Below, piece by piece: positions 27,896 to 36,485 of a DNA stretch of 59,405 nucleotides. A model generated the notes under the pieces. That model saw only the letters and a program-made list of their open reading frames with translations. It made no database searches and was not told the origin of the DNA. Location of the stretch: positions 1-59,405 of the forward strand of contig JAJDEH010000424.1 in assembly GCA_029259935.1 (NCBI GenBank). The letters run 5' to 3'. The stretch is from Planctomycetota bacterium (lineage in GTDB: Bacteria; Planctomycetota; Planctomycetia; Pirellulales; Pirellulaceae). The position numbers and the translations under genes were made by a program. Numbering within the stretch: the stretch's first letter is position 1; the number at the start of each line of letters is the position of its first letter.

Positions 27896-28675
27896 TCACG
27901 GCGGGGAGGGGCCATCAGGTTGCTTGAGATTGGAGTCATCATATCGGCGGTTGCGAGCAGCCGCCTCTCGGGCTTCGAACAGCTTGTCGAACAACGGCAA
28001 CGTGAATTGGCGGTAAACTTTTTCCATCAGCGGATTGGCTTTCATTCGCTGCATTCCCTTATACAGCTTCTCGCCTGCCGGATCGGAAACCTCCGTCTCA
28101 AAGGAACGCCCCCCCGCGTCGACCATCATCGCCCAGTAATTCCAACCACCTTCTCCATCGTCTTCGCGGCGAACGTCATGCACTTGCGCGGTGTCGAAAT
28201 CAAAATCACCCGCAACCGGCTCGTCGGCGGGCCGACTGGCGCGCTCTTTCGTGCCCACCCAAGCGCGAAGCGTAGATGACAATTTGTCGAGCGATTCGGC
28301 CGAGGAAACTTGGTTCAGTTTTTCACCAAGTTGGTCAAGTTTCTCGCGCTTTTCCTCATCGCTGATTGACTCAGCTTGGGCGATGGTTTCGTTTAGCTTC
28401 TTTTCGACCATGCCACCTTCCACTTGGTCGGGCTCGGTCGCGACGCGAACCGGCGGTTGCTCTGTGTCCGGCTGACGATCGGTTCGTTTGAGTTGTACGA
28501 CGGTGATCGCCCGGTCATCCCAGGATGGCTGATCGAACAACGCCGCCAACGACAGGATCATCAATCCAGCCAGCGCGCCCGCGTGCATGACGAACGAAGT
28601 CAACAGACCGAACCATCTGCGCCGCTTCCATCGGCGTTGTAAAATGTTCGGCGTTTCGTGAATCAGACTCGACAT
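27896..28675 (-). CDS. membrane-anchored helical protein, unknown function
   Basis: A 259-residue protein. A basic N-terminus (RRWKRRRWFG) precedes one transmembrane helix (about residues 24-44). The exported part begins with a Pro/Gln-rich linker and then long charged helices (MVEKKLNETIAQAESISDEEKREKLDQL). Near residues 170-230 is a compact segment with GGWNYWAMMVDAGGRSFETEV. The layout recalls TonB or colicin-type anchors but has no TonB C-terminal box. It lies downstream of the sulfite reductase genes on the same strand, separated by 114 bases from the nearest. Function unknown. Confidence 0.7.
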   Translation of the reverse strand: MSSLIHETPNILQRRWKRRRWFGLLTSFVMHAGALAGLMILSLAALFDQPSWDDRAITVVQLKRTDRQPDTEQPPVRVATEPDQVEGGMVEKKLNETIAQAESISDEEKREKLDQLGEKLNQVSSAESLDKLSSTLRAWVGTKERASRPADEPVAGDFDFDTAQVHDVRREDDGEGGWNYWAMMVDAGGRSFETEVSDPAGEKLYKGMQRMKANPLMEKVYRQFTLPLFDKLFEAREAAARNRRYDDSNLKQPDGPSPP

Positions 28676-28789
28676 ACCAACCTGCCGCCCGGGGATCGAA
28701 ACGATCTAGCCAACTGCCATTATGGACCGAAAGGCCCCTCGAAAGAAAGGACTTCGCTGCCGGACGATTCGGAATTCGCTGAACTTTGC

Positions 28790-29356
28790 CTAGCTGGCCG
28801 GCGCCGCCGCGAATTGGGCCATTTCAAAAGGCGTCGACAAGGTAACTTCGACGCCGAATCGCTTGCGGGGATCGGCTTGGTGATCGATCTTGAATTCGCC
28901 CAGTGTCTTCAAAAACGACTCCATCACGGGCCGAGCCTGTTCGAGCGTTTCGGACGTATTGGGGGCCAGAGCGCGATCGTTGATGAACAAGGCGAAGTCC
29001 TGACGGCTGAACTGCAGCGACTCGGCCGCGAACTCGGTTTCCAAAAGTTGGCAGGCGTTTGCGGCCGCCGCGAAGGCTTGCCGCAGCCGGTCTTCGTTGG
29101 TGCCCCCCAACGACGCTTTGCGATTGTATAGGAGACCCCAGCGGCCTCCTGCATTGTCGATCGCGTAGTCTGCCTCATGGCCGACCAACACGACTCCCGG
29201 ACCATTCGGCACATGCCGATAATCGGCGACGTCGATCAGCAATTCGTCGAACTGCTGGGCCGCCGTCCAACGATGAAAAGCTTGAATAAATTGTTCGAGG
29301 TCGACCCGCGGGTCACCGTCGATAAAGATCTTGACGTTTATGTGTTGTAATTCCAT
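28790..29356 (-). CDS. conserved-type protein coupled to the sulfite/nitrite reductase, unknown function
   Basis: A 188-residue soluble protein. The start at 29356 (MELQHINVKIFIDG) lies eight bases after the reductase stop, so co-translation is likely; an upstream frame to 29410 overlaps the reductase. It has no signal peptide, no Cys cluster and no recognised fold. The segment around DYRHVPNGPGVVLVGHEADYAIDNAGGRWGLLYNRK looks like a tight alpha/beta core. Its place behind a siroheme reductase suggests an accessory or electron-transfer partner, but this is inference. Confidence 0.75.
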   Translation of the reverse strand: MELQHINVKIFIDGDPRVDLEQFIQAFHRWTAAQQFDELLIDVADYRHVPNGPGVVLVGHEADYAIDNAGGRWGLLYNRKASLGGTNEDRLRQAFAAAANACQLLETEFAAESLQFSRQDFALFINDRALAPNTSETLEQARPVMESFLKTLGEFKIDHQADPRKRFGVEVTLSTPFEMAQFAAAPAS

Positions 29357-29364
29357 TTTGCTCA

Positions 29365-31638
29365 CTAACTGGCGGCTTCGGCAGGTTCTGATCGCAGACG
29401 GTTGTAGCAACTGTGAACCGCTTCAATAAACAGTTGCGCTTCTTCGATAAAATGATGGGCCGAATCAGCCGTATGTTGCCGCTCGGCGTTTTCATGCGCG
29501 GAAAACAGATAATGGGCGAACTTCGGTCCGGCGAACGGGTCGTAAAACAACTCGGTGTCGTAAAAACGTTCCTTGAATTCGTCGACCACTTCATCGGCGT
29601 CGTCTTCGGTGACGTCGTCGTATTGCATTTGAACCAGCGCCTTGGCCGCCTTGATCATGGCCTTGTATGCGTCCTTGCCCGCTTGCTCAGGGTTGCCCTC
29701 GTCGAGCAACACTTGGGCACCGAAGACGACTCGCTCGGCGGCGGTCATCTCGAATTCATAAGCCGTCACCACTTCGCCGGCACATTCGCCTTTGCCGATG
29801 TCGCCGAGGCTGTATTGGCGAGGATCGGCCCAGTCGGCGAAGAAATCGGCGTCGGTTTCCGGCGCGGGCAGGTCTTGCGTCAAATCTTCCAACGCTTGGC
29901 GAATCTTGGCTTTGCCAATGCGGCCCACGAATTCGACAAACCGCTCGTCCTTCTCACGCTCCTTCATGTAGAACTCGGTGATGCGTTCCAAGGCGGCCGG
30001 AATTCGCTTGGAGGGAATCGCCACGATCGGCAGACCATAGGACCCGGCGTTGTTTTCCCACTGGCCGCCCAGCACCACTTGGAAAAACGGAACTTTAAAA
30101 CCCTGCACGGTGCGGCTCACTCCGTAGAATCCGATGTCGGCGGCATGGTGCTGGCCACAACTGTTGAAACAGCCGCTGATCTTGATGTGCAGATTCTGAA
30201 TCGCTTCATCTAGTTGATAACTCTTTTCGGCAAGACGGTTTCTCAGTTCAGCCGCCAAACCGCGTGAAGACGAGATGCCAAGTTTGCAGGTATCCGTTCC
30301 CGGGCACGCCACCACGTCGAAGATATTACTGGCGCCCGGTTCGCTGAGTCCCGCCCTGTCGAGCGCGGCATACAACGCCGGCAGATCGGATTTGCTGACC
30401 CAGCGAATCACGAAATTCTGTTCGACCGTGGTGCGCACCGTTCCATTGGTAAACTCGCGGGCAATATCGGCCAGCGACCGGAGTTGATCGGCCGTGAGGT
30501 CGCCGAGCGGTAGTGTCACCGTGGCGGTAACGTAGCCTTCCTGCCGCTGCTCGCGAATGTTGGTCTTCAGCCAATGATTGAAAAGCTCGCTGCCATTCGT
30601 GGCGGGCATTTCGCCGGGTGGCTTGAGCGGCTGTTCCTCGAAGTCGTCGATGGTGGCCAAGTATTCAGTCCAGCGCGGATCGGCTTTCAATTTGGCTCGT
30701 TCGGCCAGCACTTCTTCTTTGAACTTTTCAATGCCCCACTTTTCAACGAGGAACTTCATGCGTGCCCGGCTGCGCATCTTCTTTTCGCCATGCTTGCCAA
30801 ATACGCGACCCATCGCTTGCGTGACCGGCAAGATCTCTTCCGGTGCCATGAAATCCTCGAACGGCTTGGCTTGCCGAGGCACCGCGCCCAGTCCACCGCC
30901 GACCACGACCTGAAAGCCCCGTTTCTCTTCGCCATCCACGACGCGTGTTTGGGCGATGAAACCGATGTCGTGCATCGCGGCCAGGCCACAGGAATGCTGG
31001 GCACAACCGCTGAATGATGGCTTGAATTTGCGACCAAAATTCTGGCAATCGGGATGCCCTAGCAGAAACTGAGCCAGGGCATTGGTGTAGGGCGTCACAT
31101 CGAACGGCTCGTCTTGGCAGACGCCGGCAAACGGGCAGGCACACACGTTGCGGACGCCGTTGCCGCAAGCTTCCCGAGTCGTGATTCCCACGGACGCCAA
31201 TCGCCGCATTAAGGCGGGCGTGTCATCAATATGAATAAAGTGAAGCTGGAAATCTTGGCGAGTGGTGATATGGGCGATGCCGTCGGAATATTCTTCCGTC
31301 AGCTCGGCGAGTACTTCAAGCTGCTGGGGGTTCACACCGCCGTAGGGAATCTTGATCCGCATCATTCCCGGCGCGTCCCAGACGGTATCGGGGCCCTTGG
31401 GTTGCTTCCCTTCGGGAAAGGCCAGTTGCTGGCTCTTCTCGCCGTCGTTGCGCTGGCCGTTGTCGTAGCGTTGGCCATAGACACCGCGCCGCAATCGCGT
31501 CTCGGCAAAAATCTTCTCGTCGATCTTGTCTTGTTGCCGCAGATCGATTTCCGTCTCGAAGGTGTCTATTTCTTCCGCAAGTTGTTGGGGGAGCTTACCT
31601 TCCAGGCGCTCTTTCCATAGTCCGTTGCTGGCTTTCAT
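29365..31638 (-). CDS. siroheme [4Fe-4S] sulfite/nitrite reductase with C-terminal extension
   Basis: A 757-residue protein. It has the duplicated NIR/SIR layout: ferredoxin-like half-domains around residues 85-150 and 365-430, each followed by a siroheme domain. The second half carries the canonical cluster ligands C445-x5-C451 and C490-x3-C494. The first half also keeps C168-x5-C174 and C212-x4-C217, which is unusual because this half normally lacks a cluster. After residue 615 comes a helical extension of about 140 residues with HEPN-like features (AERVVFGAQVLL, AYKAMIKAAKALV, FIEEAQLFIEAV). It reduces sulfite or nitrite by six electrons. The facing cysteine synthase favours sulfite assimilation. 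Upstream, 31639-31898 should hold divergent promoters. Confidence 0.92.
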   Translation of the reverse strand: MKASNGLWKERLEGKLPQQLAEEIDTFETEIDLRQQDKIDEKIFAETRLRRGVYGQRYDNGQRNDGEKSQQLAFPEGKQPKGPDTVWDAPGMMRIKIPYGGVNPQQLEVLAELTEEYSDGIAHITTRQDFQLHFIHIDDTPALMRRLASVGITTREACGNGVRNVCACPFAGVCQDEPFDVTPYTNALAQFLLGHPDCQNFGRKFKPSFSGCAQHSCGLAAMHDIGFIAQTRVVDGEEKRGFQVVVGGGLGAVPRQAKPFEDFMAPEEILPVTQAMGRVFGKHGEKKMRSRARMKFLVEKWGIEKFKEEVLAERAKLKADPRWTEYLATIDDFEEQPLKPPGEMPATNGSELFNHWLKTNIREQRQEGYVTATVTLPLGDLTADQLRSLADIAREFTNGTVRTTVEQNFVIRWVSKSDLPALYAALDRAGLSEPGASNIFDVVACPGTDTCKLGISSSRGLAAELRNRLAEKSYQLDEAIQNLHIKISGCFNSCGQHHAADIGFYGVSRTVQGFKVPFFQVVLGGQWENNAGSYGLPIVAIPSKRIPAALERITEFYMKEREKDERFVEFVGRIGKAKIRQALEDLTQDLPAPETDADFFADWADPRQYSLGDIGKGECAGEVVTAYEFEMTAAERVVFGAQVLLDEGNPEQAGKDAYKAMIKAAKALVQMQYDDVTEDDADEVVDEFKERFYDTELFYDPFAGPKFAHYLFSAHENAERQHTADSAHHFIEEAQLFIEAVHSCYNRLRSEPAEAAS

Positions 31639-31898
31639 CGAGAAACTCTTCTAGGCGGAGGTAGAGATTGTTTGCAAAGTCAGGGTGAGAGAAATCATCA
31701 CATTTCCCTTGAGCCACGACTGCCAACCGCGTAATTGCTTCCAAGCACTGCTTAGTGGTGGGAATATCATTGGTCGCCGTCCGTGACCCGGTACAACTTA
31801 GCAGAACCACGATTTTCCGGCAATTCGGGTGATTTTGGAGGGTTTGGAGCGACCGAGCGCGATAGTCCCGCCGGGCACCATTTGGTATAGTGCCGCGC

Positions 31899-33275
31899 AT
31901 GAGCACCAACGATCATTCCCGGCGCGTTTACGACTCGATTTTGGGCCTCCTTTCCAATGAGGACAATCCAACGCCGTTGGTTCGCATAAATAAGGTGGTG
32001 CCGCATAAGCACGCGACCATCTACGCCAAACTGGAGTGGTACAACCCGTTTGGGGCCGTCAAGGATCGCGTCGCCGAAAACCTCATTCGAGACGCCGAAG
32101 AACGGGGTGTCCTGAGCGATGGAAAAAAGCTGGTCGAGGCCACTTCGGGCAATACGGGCCTCGGTCTGGCCATGATGGGAAATGCCAAAGGCTACTCGTT
32201 GGAGACTCCGCTGTCGGCAGCCATCCCGCTCGAAAAGCGAACCGTGCTGCGGTTCTTTGGGACCGAAGTCATCGAACTGGACGATTCGCTCTGCCCGGCA
32301 CCCGGCGCTCCCGAAGGGGCCATCGCCATGGCCCGGCAAAAGGCAGCCACCGAAGAAGGCTATGTGATTCTGGACCAGTACGCCAACGAGGCGAATCCGG
32401 GCGGACATTATCGCACGACCGGTCCCGAAATCTGGCGGCAAACCGGGGGCAAGATCACGCACTTCGTGGCGGGTCTGGGCACCTGCGGCACGATCACCGG
32501 CACGGGCCGATTTTTGAAAGAGCAGAATGCAGACGTGCAAGTCTTGGGAGTCTGTCCCGAGGAAGGCCACGACATTCCGGGAGTTCGCAGCCAGCGCCAG
32601 CTTCAACAGACCGAGTTGTATCGTCCCGACGAGTACAACGCCGAAGTCGAGGTGGCCGACGCCGAAGCGTATGACTTGTGCTTGCGGCTCAATCGCGAGG
32701 AAAGCATCATTGCCGGACCCAGCTCGGGAATGAATCTGGCCGGCGCATTGAAACTGGTTCCGGACGAACCGGGCGTGATCGCCGTCGTCATCTTCCCCGA
32801 CAACATCTTCAAGTACGCCTCGTCGGTGCTGCGCCACTTCCCGGAACTGCAACCACAAACCGAGGAGAAAGAGACCACCGGGCCCAGCAAGAACGATCAA
32901 TTCGTCAATGAGATGTTGGAGAACCTGAAGAACAAACACGACACGATCCGCGCCAAGGATTTGATCGAGCGGCTTTCGCAGGAAGAAAAACCAACCATCG
33001 TCGACGTTCGCATTCCCGACCACTACCACGAATCTCACATCCCCGGCGCGCTGAACATTCCCCAGGACGACCTGGGCGAACGCAAAGGCGAGTTGCCCGA
33101 AGACCGAGACGCACCGATCGTAATGGTGTGCAACATCGGCCGCTTCTCGAAATACACCACGCTCTATCTCAAGTCGTTGGGATACCGAAACGTCCGCAGC
33201 TTGAAAGGCGGACTGGACGAGTGGATCCGAAAAGGCCACGCGACCGAATCGTCCAACGTGGAAGCCTCGTCGTAG
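31899..33275 (+). CDS. cysteine synthase-like PLP enzyme fused to a rhodanese domain
   Basis: A 458-residue protein from ATG 31899; a GTG three codons earlier (31890) is possible. Residues 10-325 are a fold-type II PLP enzyme close to CysM. Lys55 in NPFGAVKDR should bind PLP, ATSGNTG holds the phosphate, and GTCGTITG forms the Gly loop. Residues about 340-450 are a rhodanese domain with active-site Cys in VCNIGRFS. CysM makes cysteine from O-acetylserine and sulfide or a sulfur carrier; a fused rhodanese could hand over persulfide sulfur. Divergence from the reductase at 31638 over 260 bases fits a shared sulfur-assimilation control region. No classic ribosome site precedes the ATG. Confidence 0.9.
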   Translation: MSTNDHSRRVYDSILGLLSNEDNPTPLVRINKVVPHKHATIYAKLEWYNPFGAVKDRVAENLIRDAEERGVLSDGKKLVEATSGNTGLGLAMMGNAKGYSLETPLSAAIPLEKRTVLRFFGTEVIELDDSLCPAPGAPEGAIAMARQKAATEEGYVILDQYANEANPGGHYRTTGPEIWRQTGGKITHFVAGLGTCGTITGTGRFLKEQNADVQVLGVCPEEGHDIPGVRSQRQLQQTELYRPDEYNAEVEVADAEAYDLCLRLNREESIIAGPSSGMNLAGALKLVPDEPGVIAVVIFPDNIFKYASSVLRHFPELQPQTEEKETTGPSKNDQFVNEMLENLKNKHDTIRAKDLIERLSQEEKPTIVDVRIPDHYHESHIPGALNIPQDDLGERKGELPEDRDAPIVMVCNIGRFSKYTTLYLKSLGYRNVRSLKGGLDEWIRKGHATESSNVEASS

Positions 33276-33283
33276 CCGGCAAC

Positions 33284-33310
33284 CATTGTCGTGGTTCGCT
33301 CCGCGAACCA
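33284..33310. repeat. repeat family 1, left half only
   Basis: The segment carries the left arm of family 1 (GTCG, then TTCGCTCCGCGAAC) but not the right arm. It starts nine bases after the cysteine synthase-rhodanese stop codon. It lies beside the App1-like relic, just as a full copy lies beside the intact App1-like gene at 45858. Confidence 0.75.
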
Positions 33311-33344
33311 AACGTCTTAGTCGCCTTAGTCGCTCTCCATCGCG

Positions 33345-33468
33345 GCGGCGTCCGCCGCAATGCCCCGCTTGAGCCCTCGCACCATCATCCGCGTGTAGGC
33401 GCGAATGTTCTCCCTCTCCATAACGAAGCCACAAGAGTTCGCAGTCCAGTTCCGTCGATGGTTTCGGA
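33345..33468 (-). pseudogene. relic of an App1-like phosphatase gene
   Basis: Translated on the minus strand, about 40 codons read RNWTANSCGFV, ERENIRAYTRMMVRGLKR. They line up with residues about 27-66 of the intact protein at 45858-46916 (RTWKANFCGVV, ETENVRAYKRLMVRVLKR). Nothing corresponding to the catalytic DIDDT region follows. This is a decayed fragment of a paralogue. Confidence 0.8.
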
Positions 33469-33574
33469 AATTGGAAATTACAATTCATGGATCTCATTGC
33501 ATTCACAGTCGACGTCATTAACTCGCCCCAACGCTCGCCCGAGCATCGTCACTTTCCGCTTCCTCCCCCTTACC

Positions 33575-33594
33575 AAGGCGGAGCATTCCGCCTT
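33575..33594. repeat. perfect 8-bp inverted repeat
   Basis: AAGGCGGA and TCCGCCTT flank a four-base loop. It sits immediately upstream of repeat family 3, may be part of a composite element, and lacks a T-run. Confidence 0.6.
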
Positions 33595-33596
33595 CC

Positions 33597-33655
33597 AGTT
33601 CTCCCCCTTACCATGGGGGAGCTAGTGGGGGTTCGCCCGCATTAGTCCGCCCCTA
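33597..33655 (+). repeat. repeat family 3, copy 1
   Basis: The segment opens with GTTCTCCCCC and forms a perfect 7-bp stem (CTCCCCC with GGGGGAG, 33601-33621). It continues GTGGGGGTTC and GTCCGCCCC. A diverged copy lies in reverse orientation at 59301-59370. Confidence 0.75.
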
Positions 33656-34032
33656 CAGCGATAAGCCCCTTGCCCAAGGACTCATCCACTGCCGCGCCCA
33701 TATCTCCATTTTATGCGAGCACGCAACCACTCGGCTAGCGTCAATAAACCCCGAGAAAACAAGCAGATCCGCTCATTTTTTTTGAAGCATGCGACCCGCC
33801 ACAGGTCCCTCTACGCCGCAAGTAGCCCCCTCCAGCCAAGCGGCGCACTCACGACGTTGTAACATACGCGCCGCCACGAGCATCCAACAACCAACTCAAA
33901 CGAAATGCCTCAAAAACGCCTGCGATATTTAAATCCTTGCTCCATGGAGAGCCCCATCCCTCGTCCATTTGTGCAAACGTTTCGCAAGCATTTTGAAATC
34001 TTCCCCGGCACACCGGATGGAAACAAGAATCC

Positions 34033-34119
34033 TCACGCGAAGGCGCTAAGGCGCGAATTAAAAGTAAGCCGGGAGCAATCCATCCTTCGCGGCCCTACGT
34101 CTTCGCGCCTTCGCGTGAG
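34033..34119. repeat. repeat family 2, copy A
   Basis: An inverted-repeat unit. The left arm is CTCACGCGAAGGCGC and the right arm is GCGCCTTCGCGTGAG. The middle of about 55 bases contains CCATCCTTCGCGG, which is the internal motif of the other two copies in opposite orientation. Confidence 0.85.
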
Positions 34120-35225
34120 ACATCGTTCCTCCGTCGCCCCCAATTCCGTTTAGCCTCTACATTTCATTTTACAGCATCCGCCAATCTTCGTTTGCATTAT
34201 TGCCGGACGCTTCCACACAGAACAATGGACGGACCAACTTCACTCCCCGGTTGCCGCAAGCGGCGCGCGAGGGAATTGTCACACCGCCACGATTCGCCGA
34301 GCCAGGCGTCGGACAAGGCAGAATGATTCATACGTTCCGATGCAGTCGAACCCAGATCTAACCGCTCCTGCCACGCCGTGTCATTTGACTCGCCGCGGAA
34401 GCGAACGCGGCCACCCTTGTTGGAATGCGCCAGTAATCGCTAGTTTTCTGCTGAGTGTCGAAACAGAGCTGCGGGATGGCTTTATGACGCGTTTCCCAGG
34501 CTCTTCGATGTGCCAAACCGGTGTAGTTTGAGCGCAGTCTAAAAACTACAGAGGTCGAGTTCACCGAAGCGAGTTGGAGTCCAACGCAACTCGCCGAAGT
34601 CGATGCAACCGCTGCAGCAAAGCCATTCGCGAAACTCGCAGCGGTCGCGATCCCCGCTGCCCGAAACAAATCGCAGATTCATCATTGTGATTGCGCGCAT
34701 CGACCAATGTATTTCAACTTTCCGGGACGATGCAAATCGAAGTCTGTGTAAGCCGAATGGGCTTAGGTTCGTGTCCAGTTCGGGGAGCTTTTTCAGTTTT
34801 CGGAATTTCGACCGCGTGGGGTCAAAAAACTGAAACGAGCGTTTTGGCCGACAGCATACGAAGTCAACTTGATTGCAGATACCGACTTCTCGGCTGGCTA
34901 CTGTGTTCGAGGAGATTGTTGGACTCCTCACGATGTCGCCAGATTTCGACGGGGGCAATGAATGCGTGCCGTATTCAGTACGCACGATATCCAAGCGGGA
35001 TGCTCTGTCGGATGGCACAGAACTTGCGGGCCACCCGCCTCGGCCGGCTTGCAGGCGAAATTTCATTCCCAAATTCGCTCATGGCCGGGATTTACGTGTC
35101 GGCTGACCTTATTGACCCACGCCAAAAAAGAAGGGTGTCCAGTGAAAGCGCCAGTGTAAGATTGACTTTCAGATAGGCGACCCAGTTCGGGCAAGCCAGT
35201 TTGTTAGTGATTATTGCGTTGTGTT

Positions 35226-36371
35226 ATGGCCCAAAGTCCTCCTGAAACTGCTCCAATTCAGTCGCGAAACTCATTGCAAAATAAGTACCGGGCAGTAGTT
35301 GCGATTCCTTGCTGCAATGAACTTGACACGCTTCCAGAGACGTTGAAGAGTCTGGAGGCAACCGGGCAGGTTCGCGATGAGGTTCTGGTTGTCGTCAACG
35401 TGAATCAGCGCGCTTCGATGGACAACCGGAACAATTTGGCGACGCTGAATTGGCTCGATGAATTCGAAACGTCGTTGCCGTTGGCTTGGCTGGATCATGT
35501 TACAGATGGCAGGGCGTATCCAGAGAAATTTGGAGTCGGTCTTGCAAGGCATCAGTGCTGCACGGTCGGTATACCGTTTGTCGATGAAGCTGCCCCAATT
35601 ATCAGTCTTGATGCGGATAGTCCCGTCGATCCAAATTACTTTCAAACAATCTTCGATTACATTGCACATCATCCAGGCTTTCAAGCTGGTCATGTGAATT
35701 TCAAGCATCGACATTGCGGCAATGCAGACGAGAAGCGGGCCATTGAGATTTACGAGCGGCATCTGAAACGGCACCGCCAAAAACTTGAAGAGGCGAACTC
35801 TCCACACGCCTGGTATGCGATTGGTTCGACGATCGTTTGCACGAAGCAAGCCTATGTAAAATCGGGAGGCTACCATTGTCGCCGAATGGCTGGCGAGGAT
35901 TTTTATCTTTTGCAACAGCTCAGCAAGACAGGTTGCAACATAGAAATGATCGAAGAAGCGTTTGTGTTTCCTTCGGACCGAGTTTCGGATCGAGTTCCAT
36001 TTGGAACTGGTAAAGCGGTAGGCGATATCGTCGAAAGTGGGCGATGGCTGACGTACCACGATCACTGTTATCGGGATCTTGGTCAGTTGCTCGACGTGGT
36101 TGAAAGGGGAGTTGGCAATTCAGCGGCAGATATTTTGAAAAACGTTCCCGAGGTTTGTAAGAGCTGGTTGGTTGGTAGGAGGTTTGAGAGTGTGTGGCCA
36201 AAATTGCAGAACAACTCACGAGATAACGAAATGCTGCTTCAGCGATTTCACGAATGGCTAGATGCATTTCAAACGTTGAAATTGATCCATTTCTTGTCTG
36301 ACAATGTCCATCCGCGTATGGCAATGGAAATCAATCGGGTGGAATTCAAACAAGTGACACCCAAAACTTGA
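35226..36371 (+). CDS. GT2-like glycosyltransferase (GT-A fold)
   Basis: A 381-residue soluble protein. The N-terminus has the nucleotide-sugar core YRAVVAIPCCNELDTLPETL (20-40). A DXD-like SLDADSPVDPNYF lies near residues 130-145, and a GGYHCRRMAGEDFYLL motif near 225-240 matches the ED acceptor region of family 2 transferases. No transmembrane helix is seen. The ATG at 35226 has no clear ribosome site; a TTG at 35214 is the alternative. The gene is less GC-rich than its neighbours and is flanked by an imperfect short direct repeat (near 35097 and 36436), so transfer is possible. Donor and acceptor are unknown. Confidence 0.75.
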   Translation: MAQSPPETAPIQSRNSLQNKYRAVVAIPCCNELDTLPETLKSLEATGQVRDEVLVVVNVNQRASMDNRNNLATLNWLDEFETSLPLAWLDHVTDGRAYPEKFGVGLARHQCCTVGIPFVDEAAPIISLDADSPVDPNYFQTIFDYIAHHPGFQAGHVNFKHRHCGNADEKRAIEIYERHLKRHRQKLEEANSPHAWYAIGSTIVCTKQAYVKSGGYHCRRMAGEDFYLLQQLSKTGCNIEMIEEAFVFPSDRVSDRVPFGTGKAVGDIVESGRWLTYHDHCYRDLGQLLDVVERGVGNSAADILKNVPEVCKSWLVGRRFESVWPKLQNNSRDNEMLLQRFHEWLDAFQTLKLIHFLSDNVHPRMAMEINRVEFKQVTPKT

Positions 36372-36485
36372 GATGAGATAATCGTTGTTTGCCAGCCATT
36401 ACATTGAACATTTCACAGATTTCAATGCACAACGGGTCGGCTGATTTCTTTGACCACACGTGCCACGGATTTGCGATTTATCTTG

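Larger units (their letters stand above)
33276..35225. other. 1.95-kb gene-poor stretch holding repeats and a gene relic
   Basis: No intact gene is convincing on either strand. It contains a half copy of repeat family 1 (33284-33310), a relic of an App1-like gene (33345-33468), repeat family 3 (33597-33655) preceded by a perfect 8-bp hairpin (33575-33594), and a copy of repeat family 2 (34033-34119). From 34200 to 35220 I see only non-repeated sequence without clear coding signal. Confidence 0.7.

Noticed and set aside
30743..31168. Arg-rich minus-strand open frame inside the reductase gene
   Set aside because: Alternative frame of a clear gene.
31880..31900. TATAGT before the CysM start as the -10 box of a leaderless promoter
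   Set aside because: No matching -35 at proper spacing could be found.
31767..33518. 583-residue open frame on the minus strand
   Set aside because: It lies opposite the cysteine synthase-rhodanese gene and is a frame shadow: Gly/Arg/Ala-rich with no motif.
34430..34460. AGTAATCGCTAG resembling a piece of 16S rRNA
   Set aside because: Only about 12 bases match and nothing around them follows rRNA.
34539..35072. 177-residue minus open frame in the gene-poor region
   Set aside because: No domain, no start signal and low coding character; probably chance.
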